Assembly: GCF_009931655.1 (NCBI RefSeq)
Contig: NZ_CP047984.1
Location: 2,312,501 to 2,376,500, forward strand
Source of the DNA: Pontibacter russatus
GTDB lineage: Bacteria > Bacteroidota > Bacteroidia > Cytophagales > Hymenobacteraceae
Direction: 5' to 3'
DNA length: 64,000 nucleotides
Shown: in pieces, positions 1-9,600 of the stretch
Numbering within the stretch: the first letter of the stretch is position 1
Layout of the letters: the number at the start of each line of letters is the position of its first letter
The notes under the pieces: model-generated
Seen by the model: only the letters and a program-made list of their open reading frames with translations
What the model was told of the DNA's origin: nothing
Database searches by the model: none
Program-made: the position numbers and the translations under genes

Positions 1-1
1 C

Positions 2-1042
2 CATATCCTCAACAGGCTCGAGTCGGTGGGCGGCGAGCTGAACGCCTACACCACCAAAGAGAAAATCTGCTTCTACTCCTCGGTGCTGGACAAGCACTTC
101 GACAAATCGTTTGAGCTGCTGACCGACATTACCTTCCGCTCGGTGTTTCCGGAGCGTGAAATCGAGAAAGAACGCGGCGTGATTCTGGAGGAAATGGCTA
201 TGTACCTCGACACGCCCGAAGATGCCATTGTGGATGAGTTTGATGCTGTGGTATATGACAAGCACCCGCTGGGCAACAACATCCTGGGCACCAAAGAGAG
301 CGTGTCGCGCTTCGCCAGGCAGGACTTCCTCGATTTCCTGGACCGCACCCTCAGCACCGATTCGCTCCTGTTCTGCTCTGTCAGCAACCTGCCGTTCGAG
401 AAGGTGCTGAAGCTGGCCGAAAAGCACCTCGGCGATATCCCGGAAATCAAGAAACAGCGGGAGCGCGTGCCGTTCAGCAGTTATATGCCCAAGGCGATTA
501 CCCTCGAAAAGCCAATCTCGCAGGCACATTGCGTAATCGGCTCCCCGGCCTACGCCCTCTCCGACGACCGCCGCATCCCTTTTTTCATGCTCGTGAACCT
601 GCTGGGTGGCCCTGGCATGAATTCGCGCCTGAATTTGGCGGTGCGCGAAAAGCACGGTCTGGTCTATACGATTGACGCCAACTACGCCACCTATATAGAC
701 ACCGGCCTGCTCACCATCTACTTCGGCACTGAGAAAAAGCAGCTGAAGCGCACGACATCATTGGTATTAAAAGAACTGAAAAAGCTGCGCGAGGTGCCAC
801 TTGGCTCACTGCAACTGCACACGGCCAAAGAGCAGTTGATGGGCCAACTGGCCATGGCCGAGGAAAGCAACATGGGCCTGATGATGATGATTGGCAAGAG
901 CATCCTCGACCAGGGCCACGTGGACTCGCTGAACGACATCTTCGGCCAGATAAAAAACATCACCGCCACCGACCTGACGGACATCGCCAACGACGCCCTG
1001 CGCGAAGACCAGCTCAGCTTCCTGAATTATGTGCCTGCGTGA
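2..1042 (+). CDS. M16 family zinc peptidase, C-terminal part (cut by window edge)
   Basis: The reading frame is already open at base 2, so this is the 3' part of a gene beginning outside the window. A GTG at 26 is not a true start. The visible product matches the M16 (pitrilysin/processing peptidase) fold: a SVGGELNAYTTKE segment, the EREIEKERGVILEEM helix that carries the third zinc ligand in this family, and the second M16 domain with a GGPGMNSRLNLAVREKHGLVY region. The HxxEH zinc site normally precedes the visible part, so activity cannot be judged. M16 enzymes degrade peptides or process proteins, often in the periplasm in this phylum. Family assignment is firm; substrate and location are unknown. 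Confidence 0.9.
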   Translation, partial: HILNRLESVGGELNAYTTKEKICFYSSVLDKHFDKSFELLTDITFRSVFPEREIEKERGVILEEMAMYLDTPEDAIVDEFDAVVYDKHPLGNNILGTKESVSRFARQDFLDFLDRTLSTDSLLFCSVSNLPFEKVLKLAEKHLGDIPEIKKQRERVPFSSYMPKAITLEKPISQAHCVIGSPAYALSDDRRIPFFMLVNLLGGPGMNSRLNLAVREKHGLVYTIDANYATYIDTGLLTIYFGTEKKQLKRTTSLVLKELKKLREVPLGSLQLHTAKEQLMGQLAMAEESNMGLMMMIGKSILDQGHVDSLNDIFGQIKNITATDLTDIANDALREDQLSFLNYVPA

Positions 1043-1242
1043 TAGTTGATTGTTAGTTGCTGCTTGTTATTCAGTAATTGTTAAATTGCTATATGGCTAA
1101 ATGGTTGATTGTATGCTGATATATATATGGATGCCCCTTCTATATTTAAGAAACAACAACCAATTAACCATATAGCCATTAAGCCATTCAACCATATATC
1201 CGTAAACAATCAACAATCAGCTATTTACAACCAGCCATCAAA

Positions 1243-1887
1243 ATGGACCTCATAGACGAAGACCTGCTGCACTATGCGGAGGAGCACACAACGCCGGAAA
1301 GCGCGCTGCTGCACAAGATAAACCGAGAAACGCACCTGCATGTGCTGCGGCCTCGGATGCTGTCGGGGCACCAGCAGGGACGCTTGCTGTCGATGTTTTC
1401 GAAGATGCTGCAGCCAAGGCAGATTCTGGAGGTCGGTACGTATACCGGCTACTCGGCCCTCTGCCTCGCCGAAGGGATGCAGCCGGGCGGCAAGCTCCAC
1501 ACCATCGACATAAACGAGGAACTGGAAGAGCGGGTGCGCGGCTATTTCGCGGAAGCTGGCCTCACAGACAGCATTAAATATTATATAGGCAACGCCCTGG
1601 AGATTATTCCCTCCCTTGAGGTTACGTTCGACCTGGTGTTCATCGACGCCGACAAAATCAATTACGCCGCCTACTACGACCTCGTGATTGACAAGGTGCG
1701 TCCCGGCGGTATCCTCATCGCCGACAATGTGCTCTGGAGCGGCAAGGTGCTGGAGAAGTACCGCAAAAAACTGGACGAGGACACGAAGGCCGTCATGGAT
1801 TTCAACAGCAAAATACAGGACGACGCGCGCGTCGAAAACATCCTGCTGCCGGTGCGCGATGGTCTGCTGGTAGTACGGAAAATCTGA
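1243..1887 (+). CDS. Class I SAM-dependent O-methyltransferase (COMT/YrrM-like)
   Basis: A 214-residue protein of the O-methyltransferase family 3 type, which moves a methyl group from SAM to catechol-like or other hydroxyl groups with a divalent metal. The SAM-binding motif ILEVGTYTGYS starts near residue 61, followed by an acidic HTIDINEE strand end. The metal/active-site region DLVFIDADK and the DNVLWSG loop are both present. Length is normal for the family. The ATG at 1243 follows an AT-rich spacer of about 200 bp that contains loose inverted copies of a CCATTTAACCA-like repeat. A strong terminator follows, so the gene is probably monocistronic. The substrate is not predictable. Confidence 0.92.
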   Translation: MDLIDEDLLHYAEEHTTPESALLHKINRETHLHVLRPRMLSGHQQGRLLSMFSKMLQPRQILEVGTYTGYSALCLAEGMQPGGKLHTIDINEELEERVRGYFAEAGLTDSIKYYIGNALEIIPSLEVTFDLVFIDADKINYAAYYDLVIDKVRPGGILIADNVLWSGKVLEKYRKKLDEDTKAVMDFNSKIQDDARVENILLPVRDGLLVVRKI

Positions 1888-1920
1888 AGTAATATATATA
1901 GCATCTTAATTTTATAAAGG

Positions 1921-1948
1921 AAAGGGAGAGCGGCGATGCTCTCCCTTT
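1921..1948 (+). terminator. Rho-independent terminator after the O-methyltransferase
   Basis: A perfect 10-bp stem (AAAGGGAGAG with CTCTCCCTTT) and an 8-nt loop are followed by a long T-rich tract. The rest of the 1888-2241 spacer holds only ATATAT tracts and the promoter of the next gene. Confidence 0.85.
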
Positions 1949-2097
1949 TTTCTTTTTTGCACCGCCCGGCGTGGCCAGTTTCTCATCATTCATATATAAC
2001 CAGCTACAATACTGCACGTTAGGCTCAAGCCATATATAAATGGCTTATCGGGCGGGCATAAAGGGCTCAAAAAATAAGGAAAGAACTTGGCGAAGCG

Positions 2098-2130
2098 TTT
2101 TATAATGCGAGGCAAATTGCGTTATTTTTG
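2098..2130 (+). promoter_or_regulatory. Candidate Bacteroidota promoter for the MltD-like gene
   Basis: TATTTTTG at 2123-2130 matches the -7 consensus TAnnTTTG. A TTTT at 2098-2101 is a weak -33 element at 21 nt spacing. The start codon lies about 110 nt downstream. Confidence 0.4.
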
Positions 2131-2241
2131 CGAGCGTTATATTACTTTCAAACATATTAGCGCATAGCAATTTAAGCGCCACCAACTCAACAGTAAGTAG
2201 AGCCGCAGCATCAACATTTAGCCATAGTAAAGTACCAAGCC

Positions 2242-4764
2242 ATGAGAAAATCCATCAGCAGCCTTTTTGCCCTCCTGCTCCTGCCCCTGCTGGCGCTGGC
2301 GCAACTCGTCACGGTGCCCCGCAACGTCTATTTCGCCGACATTCACCTCACCCTCACCAACGGGGCGCAGGAGGAAATCCAGAGAAAGGTGGACGCGCTG
2401 CACCGCAACCAGACCTACTTCAAAATGAAGGTGGACCTGGCGGATGCCTACTTTCCGGTGATCGAGCGGGTGTTCAAGGAGGAAGGCGTTCCTGACGATT
2501 ACAAGTACCTGGCCCTGCAGGAAAGCGGCCTCATCGGCGATGCCATATCCACCTCGAATGCGGTAGGCTACTGGCAGTTCAAGCGCGAGGCCGCCTCCGA
2601 CTTTAACCTGCGCATGGACCACCGGGTGGACGAGCGCCGCCACATCATCGAGGCGAGCCGGGGCGCCGCCAAATATTTCCTGCGCAGCAACAACTACTAC
2701 AACAACTGGCTGAACTCGCTGCTGTCGTACTACCTGGGCTACTCCGGCGCCAAGCCCTATACCCGCCCTTCGGACAACGGCACCCGCAGGATGGAGATAA
2801 CGGAGAAGGTGAACCCCTACATCCTCACGTTCCTGGCCCACAAAATTGCCTACGAGGCTTTTATAGGGAAAAGCAACCCGCCCGCTTTGTCGCTGCGCGA
2901 GCTGCGCGCCGAGCCCGGCCAGAGTTTGGCGGACATCGCCATGGCCACGCAAACCGATTACGCCGAACTGGAGAAATACAACAAATGGCTGCTGGGCAAC
3001 ACGATTCCCTCGGATAAGGATTACTACGTGATGGTGCCCGTGCGCAACGGAGGCAGCGATGCCGGGCTGCTGGCGTCGAAGGACACTACGCCGCTCACGA
3101 AGGAAAGGCCCGCGGCAACACTGGTGAAGGCAGGCCGCAATGGCCTGACCACCATCGTGGCCCGCCCCGGCGACACGAAGGACAAGCTGGCGGCGCAGGC
3201 GGGCCTCTCCACCCGCCGGTTCCTGCGGTACAACGACCTGCGCAATTTTGATAAGATTGAGCCCGGCGCTGTATATTACACCGAGAAGAAAAACATGGCG
3301 GCCGATGCGGAATACCACGTGGTGCAGCCCGGCGAGACGATGCAGCAGATTTCGCAGCACTACGGCATCCGGCTGAACTACCTGCTGTTCAAGAACCGCA
3401 TGAAACGCAGCGAGGTGCCGGTGCCGGGCCGTGTGCTGTGGCTGCAGAAGCGCCGACCGGCGCACACGCCGATAGAGGTCCGTGACCTGGGCCAGAAGCA
3501 ACCAGTAGCTGCCGCCGCCGCACCGAGCCAGAGCCAGCCTGCCGTTGCTTCTGCCGCCAGCACAGAAGAAGTGAAAGAACAGGACAAGGCACCGAAGGAA
3601 AGCATCTTCAGGAGATTCATCAACAGCTTCAAGCGCTTCAAGGAAGATAAGCCGGAACCGGAGGAAGCAGAAGCTGGAATGGAAGAGGAGGCAGCCGCTG
3701 CTACCGAAGTCAAAAAACCTGCTCCTGCTGTCCGTACAAAAGCGACTGCAGCCAGCAAGGCTGCGCCTGCCACAGAAACTGAAACGGCAGAAGAGCAGGA
3801 GGAAGATGGGTTTATGGACCCTATCGTGATAGAACCAGTGGAAACCGATGCTGCAACGGAGGCCCCGCCGACACAGGCACCCGCCGCCGCGCCGCAGAAG
3901 AAACAGCCGGAGTTATACCCGCAGAGCGACACTACAAGCATTTTCCAGGAGCCTGCTCACGCCACCGAAGAAACGGTTGACATCCTGCTTGATTCAGCGG
4001 CCACCTCCCCTGTAGCAGCTGAGGAAGACACGACGGCCGAAGAAGAGGAAAACTGGATTATAGGAACCGCGACAGACGAAGACTCCACGGCAGAGGTGAA
4101 GGATATATTCGTGGAGCCTGCCGCCACGCCGTCAGCCAAACCAAAGCCAGCCCCTGCCAAGCCTGAAAAGGCGGCTCCGGCTGCCGCGGCAAAACCGGCC
4201 CCCAAGCCAACAAAGCACATCGTCAAGCAAGGCGAGACACTCTACGCCATCTCCAGGATGTACGCCGTCACCGTCAACGACCTCACCGCCTGGAACAAAC
4301 TCGGAAACGAGCCGCTGCGCGCGGGGCAGGAGCTATATATAGCCGAGCCGCTCGTGCAGCCCACACAGGCAGAAACAGCAGAAAGCGCCGCTGCTGCGCA
4401 GCCTGCAGGCAACAGCGCCTTCCACACCGTGGCTGCCGGCGAAACCCTCTACCAGATATCCAAGGCATATCATGTGTCGCTGGAGGAGTTGCGTGAGTGG
4501 AACGAGTTATCGGACAACAGCATTCGCCTGGGCCAGGAGTTGCGCGTGCAGGCGCCTGCCCGCGCTGCGGCCCCCGAAGAGACCGATGCAGACACTGAAA
4601 CCAGCGCTGTGCCAGCCAGCGGTTATCACACCGTCGCTTCCGGCGAGAGCTTGTACCAGATTTCCCGCCAGTATGGTGTTACCATCAAGGACATCATGGA
4701 GTGGAACAACAAGCGCGATTTCTCCGTGAGCATCGGCGAGAAACTCCGAATCAGGAAGAAGTAA
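2242..4764 (+). CDS. mltD: MltD-like membrane-bound lytic murein transglycosylase with LysM repeats
   Basis: An 840-residue exported peptidoglycan hydrolase. A signal peptide (MRKSISS, hydrophobic core, LALA before Q) is followed by an SLT/MltD catalytic domain. The probable catalytic Glu94 lies in ALQESGL, with the typical SNAVGYWQF and RNHI-like HRVDERRHIIEAS regions. Two degenerate LysM-like segments (about 225-265 and 305-335) precede a clear LysM near 357-400. A long Ala/Pro/Glu-rich linker (about 410-650) leads to three good LysM modules near 658, 727 and 795. LysM binds peptidoglycan glycan chains. The linker is unusually long for MltD. The gene is monocistronic with its own terminator. 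Function is confident; the symbol is by analogy. Confidence 0.9.
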   Translation: MRKSISSLFALLLLPLLALAQLVTVPRNVYFADIHLTLTNGAQEEIQRKVDALHRNQTYFKMKVDLADAYFPVIERVFKEEGVPDDYKYLALQESGLIGDAISTSNAVGYWQFKREAASDFNLRMDHRVDERRHIIEASRGAAKYFLRSNNYYNNWLNSLLSYYLGYSGAKPYTRPSDNGTRRMEITEKVNPYILTFLAHKIAYEAFIGKSNPPALSLRELRAEPGQSLADIAMATQTDYAELEKYNKWLLGNTIPSDKDYYVMVPVRNGGSDAGLLASKDTTPLTKERPAATLVKAGRNGLTTIVARPGDTKDKLAAQAGLSTRRFLRYNDLRNFDKIEPGAVYYTEKKNMAADAEYHVVQPGETMQQISQHYGIRLNYLLFKNRMKRSEVPVPGRVLWLQKRRPAHTPIEVRDLGQKQPVAAAAAPSQSQPAVASAASTEEVKEQDKAPKESIFRRFINSFKRFKEDKPEPEEAEAGMEEEAAAATEVKKPAPAVRTKATAASKAAPATETETAEEQEEDGFMDPIVIEPVETDAATEAPPTQAPAAAPQKKQPELYPQSDTTSIFQEPAHATEETVDILLDSAATSPVAAEEDTTAEEEENWIIGTATDEDSTAEVKDIFVEPAATPSAKPKPAPAKPEKAAPAAAAKPAPKPTKHIVKQGETLYAISRMYAVTVNDLTAWNKLGNEPLRAGQELYIAEPLVQPTQAETAESAAAAQPAGNSAFHTVAAGETLYQISKAYHVSLEELREWNELSDNSIRLGQELRVQAPARAAAPEETDADTETSAVPASGYHTVASGESLYQISRQYGVTIKDIMEWNNKRDFSVSIGEKLRIRKK

Positions 4765-4790
4765 AACGAAGCTATTTGATATTAGATTTT

Positions 4791-4818
4791 GACAGGCAGC
4801 TATATATGGCTGCCTGTC
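4791..4818 (+). terminator. Hairpin terminator after the transglycosylase
   Basis: A perfect 10-bp stem (GACAGGCAGC / GCTGCCTGTC) has a TATATATG loop. The T-run is weak (TCATTTATTATT). Confidence 0.7.
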
Positions 4819-4865
4819 TCATTTATTATTCGTCCTATATATAGGCAGGCCGCACCAATACTTTT

Positions 4866-4895
4866 TTTCGCTGGCGCGAGTTTGCAACTCGTGCC
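4866..4895. repeat. Intergenic palindromic repeat, family A, copy 1
   Basis: TTCGCTGGCGCGAG, then TTTGC, then AACTCGTGCC, forms a 10-bp hairpin. A close copy with the same TTCGCTGGC lead lies at 17041-17069. Both are intergenic, as expected of a REP-like family. Confidence 0.6.
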
Positions 4896-4947
4896 CCCGT
4901 GTTAGGATGTAGGTTTCGATCATATATCCTATATATGGCTTCTAACA

Positions 4948-6276
4948 CTATCGTTCCTCCGGCGGGGCGGCCAGGTTAGAGGCAGATTGCAGGCCGGTGG
5001 CGATTTCCGGCACAATGCCCAGGCGCTCATAAATAGGCCACACCATCTGCCGGAGGCGGGGAAGCCTCACGGCAAAGGGCACAATGCTCAGCGCGCACAG
5101 CAAGCCGCAACCTGCCAGCGTGTAGCCCACCCCCACCCGCTCTGCCACGGCCCCGGCCAGCATGCTGCCGATGGGGGCCATGCCCATAAATGCCGTGGCA
5201 TACAGACTCATCACGCGCCCGCGCTTGTCATCATCCGTCAGCGTTTGCAGCAGCGTGTTGCAGGAGGCCATCGACACAATCATGCCGAAGCCGGTGAACA
5301 GCATCAGCACAAGCGACAGCAGCAGCATGTTTGAGAAAGAGAAAGCGATGAGAGACGAGCCAAACAGAACCATCGTGAACACAATCACCCTGCCCAGCCC
5401 CATCACCGATTTCCGCTGCGCCAGAAACAAGGCCCCGCTCAAGGCCCCTAAGCCGGAGGCTCCCATCAGGTAACCCAGTGTGTTCGCGCCTCCGTGCAGA
5501 ATATCCCGCGCAAAAACGGGCAGAAGCACACTAAACGGCATTCCGAACAGGCTCAGGAGCGCCACAATCATAATCAGAGCCCGAATGGGCGGAAAGCCGA
5601 AAGCGTACCGGAACCCGTCTTTCAACGATTGCCAGGGTTTCCGCTCCTGCGCCACCCGCTCCAAAGGCTCCAGGCGCATCAGCAGCAGCGAGGCCAGCAC
5701 GGCTATATAGCTAAGGGCGTTGATGAGAATGCAGATGCCCTCCCCTACCACCGCGATGATGAGTCCGGCAATGGTTGGCCCCACCAGGCGCGCCATATTA
5801 AACATGGAGGAATTCAGGGCGATGGCGTTGCTGATGTTCTCCCGCTTCTCCACCAGCTCAAACACGAATGCCTGCCGGGTAGAGATGTCGAGGGCATTGA
5901 TGATGCCCAGCACGGCGCTCAGGGCCAGCACATGCCATATCTCAACCGTTTCTGTCAGCACCAGCACGGCCAGCGTAGAGGCCTGTAGCATCGAGAGCGC
6001 CTGCGTCACGATCAACACCTTGTGCCGGTTGAACCGGTCGGCGGCCACGCCCGCGAAGGGGCCGAGCAGGAAGGAAGGAATCTGGCTGGAGAACGTCACG
6101 GCCCCGAGCAGGAACACCGAGTCGGTGAGGCGGTACACGAGCCAGCTGAGGGCAATCTGCTGCATCCAGGTGCCGACAAGCGAGATGCCCTGCCCCGTAA
6201 AGAACAGCCTGTAGTTGCGCGACTCCAGCGCCCGGAACATCCCGCTTAACTTTCCTCCTGATTTCGCTTCTCCCAT
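4948..6276 (-). CDS. MFS transporter (MFS_3/EntS-like exporter)
   Basis: A 442-residue integral membrane protein with about 12 hydrophobic segments. The N-terminal pattern FRALESRNYRLFFTGQGISLVGTWMQQIALSWLVYRLT is characteristic of the MFS_3 group that includes EntS-type exporters. The loop between helices 2 and 3 reads FAGVAADRFNRHKVLI, the major-facilitator signature. It probably works as a proton-driven exporter in the inner membrane; the substrate is unknown. The gene is convergent with the transglycosylase and divergent from dnaE. Confidence 0.9.
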   Translation of the reverse strand: MGEAKSGGKLSGMFRALESRNYRLFFTGQGISLVGTWMQQIALSWLVYRLTDSVFLLGAVTFSSQIPSFLLGPFAGVAADRFNRHKVLIVTQALSMLQASTLAVLVLTETVEIWHVLALSAVLGIINALDISTRQAFVFELVEKRENISNAIALNSSMFNMARLVGPTIAGLIIAVVGEGICILINALSYIAVLASLLLMRLEPLERVAQERKPWQSLKDGFRYAFGFPPIRALIMIVALLSLFGMPFSVLLPVFARDILHGGANTLGYLMGASGLGALSGALFLAQRKSVMGLGRVIVFTMVLFGSSLIAFSFSNMLLLSLVLMLFTGFGMIVSMASCNTLLQTLTDDDKRGRVMSLYATAFMGMAPIGSMLAGAVAERVGVGYTLAGCGLLCALSIVPFAVRLPRLRQMVWPIYERLGIVPEIATGLQSASNLAAPPEER

Positions 6277-6398
6277 ACAATGACTTTCTCCTATCCGGCA
6301 CAGCTTTTTGTTTACGTGTGGCTACCGCTTCCGAGTTATAATTTATATGGCAGTTGGTTATATATAGCCTATACCACCAACTGCTCCCTGAAAACCTG

Positions 6399-6454
6399 CC
6401 CCTCCGAGGAGGGGGATAAACTACTTTAGCGGAAAATCCCCCTCCCTGGAGGGG
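6399..6454. repeat. Intergenic GC-rich palindromic repeat pair, family B
   Basis: Two CCCCTCC-nn-GGAGGGG hairpins (6399-6414 and 6439-6454) are followed by a TTGGGGGTGGG tail. This is the usual look of a Bacteroidota REP-like element. It sits in the 412-bp spacer between the MFS gene and dnaE, with no coding potential around it. Confidence 0.6.
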
Positions 6455-6549
6455 TTGGGGGTGGGTCCTACTGTAGAGTGTAAATAAAACGCGACCAGGT
6501 TATATATCCCCAAAACACTCCCTGTTTCTGAGACTAACATGGCCCCGCA

Positions 6550-6579
6550 TTTGTTATCGAAGAAGCCGTTTATAGTTTG
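6550..6579 (+). promoter_or_regulatory. Candidate promoter for dnaE
   Basis: TTTG at 6550-6553 and ATAGTTTG at 6572-6579 (spacing 18) resemble the Bacteroidota -33/-7 pair with one weak position. It lies about 110 nt before the TTG start. Confidence 0.4.
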
Positions 6580-6688
6580 GGCCGCCGCCCGATTTTGCGT
6601 AATTTTAACTTCACAGAAATGGCCACAAGTATATGACGCTCCTTCTATACACTTCATTTCTAATTCGTAATTTCTAATTCTCAGAACC

Positions 6689-9600
6689 TTGCCAGTTTTT
6701 TCGCATTTACATACCCATACGCAGTACTCGCTGCTCGACGGCCAGGCCAGCATTGGCGCGCTCATGAAAAAGGCGCAGGCCGATGGCATGCCCGCCGTGG
6801 CCATGACCGACCACGGCAACATGTTCGCCGCCTTCAACTTTGTGGCCGAGGCCAACAAGTATAACGTCAAGCCGATTGTGGGCTGCGAATTTTACCTGGT
6901 GAAAGACCGCCACCTCAAAACGTTCACGAAGGAGCAGAAGGATGTGCGCCACCACCAACTGCTGCTGGCCAAAGACCAGGAAGGCTACCAGAACCTGGCC
7001 AAGCTTTGCTCGCTGTCTTATATAGAAGGCGTATATAGCAAGTGGCCCCGCATCGACAAGGAGCTGCTGCAGAAATACAGCAAAGGCCTGATTGCCACCA
7101 GCTGCTGCATCGGCGCCGAATTGCCGCAAACCATCCTCTGGAAAGGCGAAGAAGAAGCCGAGGAGCTGCTGAAGTGGTGGCTCGACCTCTTTGGCGAGGA
7201 TTACTACATCGAGCTGCAGCGCCACGGCCTGCAGAACATCGACGGCACCGGCAAGAGCCAGGAAGATGTGAACCAGGTGCTGCTGAAGTTCGCGCACAAG
7301 TACAACATCAAGGTCATCTGCACCAACGACTCGCACTACGTGGACCAGGACGACTGGAACGCGCATGATATCCTCCTCTGCGTGAACACCGGCGAGGACC
7401 AGAGCACGCCCGTTGGCGACTTTGCCACCAAGTACTATCGCTTCCTGTCGGATGACCAGCGGGTGATATATGACACCGTGGACAACGTGCGCAGCAAGTA
7501 CGGCCATATGCCAAACATCCGCCAGATGCTGAACCGCATCGACGAGGCCGGCCCGAAAACGCGTTTCGGCTTCCCCAACGACCAGTTCTACTTCAAGACG
7601 CAGGCCGAGATGAACGCGCTGTTCAAGGATGTGCCGCAGGCGGTCGACAACACCAACGAGATTGTGGACAAAATCACGCCGCCCAAGCTCAAGCGCGACA
7701 TCCTGCTGCCCAACTTCCCGATTCCGCCGGAGCATGCCAACGCCGATGCTTTTCTGCGCCACCTCACGTTTGCGGGCGCGGCCAAGCGCTACGGCGAGAT
7801 AACGGAGGAAATCCAGGAGCGCCTGGATTACGAGCTGCGCATTATCGAAACAATGGGCTTTGCCGGCTACTTCCTCATCGTGCAGGATTTCATCAACCGG
7901 GGCCGCGACATGGGCGTGGCCGTGGGGCCGGGCCGTGGCTCGGCGGCCGGCTCGGCGGTGGCTTACTGCGTCGGCATCACCAACATCGACCCCATCAAGT
8001 ACAGCCTGCTCTTCGAGCGTTTCCTGAACCCGGAGCGTGTGTCGATGCCCGATATTGACATTGACTTCGACGACGTGAACCGCCAGCGCGTGATTGACTA
8101 CGTGGTGGAGAAATACGGCAAGACGCAGGTGGCCCAGATCATCACGTTCGGCACGATGGCCGCCAAATCGTCGATCAAAGATGTGGCCCGGTCTACCTCG
8201 CTGCCGCTGGCCGAGGCAAACGAACTGGCGAAGATGGTGCCGGAAACGCCGGGCACTACGCTGGCCAAAGCCTTTATGGAGAATCTGGAGTTGGCTTCCA
8301 TTCGGGAAGGTACTGATGCCCGCGCCGCCGTACTGAAACTGGCCGAAAAGCTGGAAGGCTCGGTGCGCAACACCGGCATTCATGCGGCGGGCGTCATCAT
8401 CGCCCCCGACGATATTACCAATTATATACCGGTTTCTACTTCAAAGGACTCTGACCTGCTGGTCACGCAGTTCGACGGCAAGGTGATTGAGAGCGCGGGC
8501 ATGCTGAAGATGGACTTCCTGGGCCTGAAAACGCTCACCATCATCAAAGACGCGATTGAGCTTATCAAGAAAAACCACGGGGTTGAGATTGACATTGACG
8601 CCATTCCGATAGACGACGAGAAAACCTACCAGCTTTACCAGCGCGGCGACACCATCGGCACGTTCCAGTTCGAGTCGGAGGGGATGCGCATGTACCTGAA
8701 GGATTTGCAGCCGACCAACATTGAAGACCTGATTGCGATGAACGCCCTGTACCGCCCTGGCCCGATGCAGTTCATCCCGAACTTCATTAACCGGAAGCAT
8801 GGCCGTGAGGAGGTGGAATACCCGCACGAGCTGCTCAAGCCGATTCTGGAGTACTCCTACGGCATCATGGTGTACCAGGAGCAGATCATGCAGACGGCCC
8901 AGATTCTGGCCGGTTACTCCCTCGGCGGTGCCGACCTGCTGCGCCGCGCCATGGGTAAGAAGGACATGAAGAAGATGGCCGAGGAGCGCGAGAAGTTCAT
9001 TGCCGGGGCCGGAGAGAAGCATAAAATCACCCCGAAGAAAGCCTCTGAGGTGTTCGACGTGATGGAGAAGTTCGCCCAGTACGGCTTCAACCGCTCCCAC
9101 TCCGCCGCTTACTCGGTGGTGGCTTACCAGACGGGTTACCTGAAGGCCCACTACCCGGCCGAGTATATGGCCGCCGTGCTCACCAACAACATGAACGACA
9201 TCAAGAAGGTGACGTTCTTTATTGAGGAGGCGCGCAAGCAGGGCGTGCAGGTGCTGGGGCCGGACGTAAACGAATCCTTGCTGAAATTTAACGTGAACGA
9301 GCAGGGCCATATCCGATTTGGTTTGGCTGCGATAAAAGGAACCGGGGAGTCTGCCGTGGATGCCATCATCACGGAACGCGAGGCAAACGGCCTGTACCAG
9401 GATATTTTCGATTTTGCCAAGCGCGTGAACCTGCGGGCCGTGAACAAGAAAACCTTCGAAAGCATGGCCCTGGCCGGTGCCTTCGACTCGTGGGGACTTT
9501 ACCACCGGGCGCAACTGATAGAAGTGCCGGAGGGCGAAAGCATGAGTTTGCTGGAAAAGGCGGTGCGCTACGGCAACAACTACCAGGCGGAGCAGCAGGC

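Noticed and set aside
2218..3501. Leftward 427-residue open frame
   Set aside because: Antisense shadow of the MltD-like gene.
6707..8383. Leftward 558-residue open frame
   Set aside because: Antisense shadow of dnaE in GC-rich DNA; His/Val/Gly-rich with no domain.
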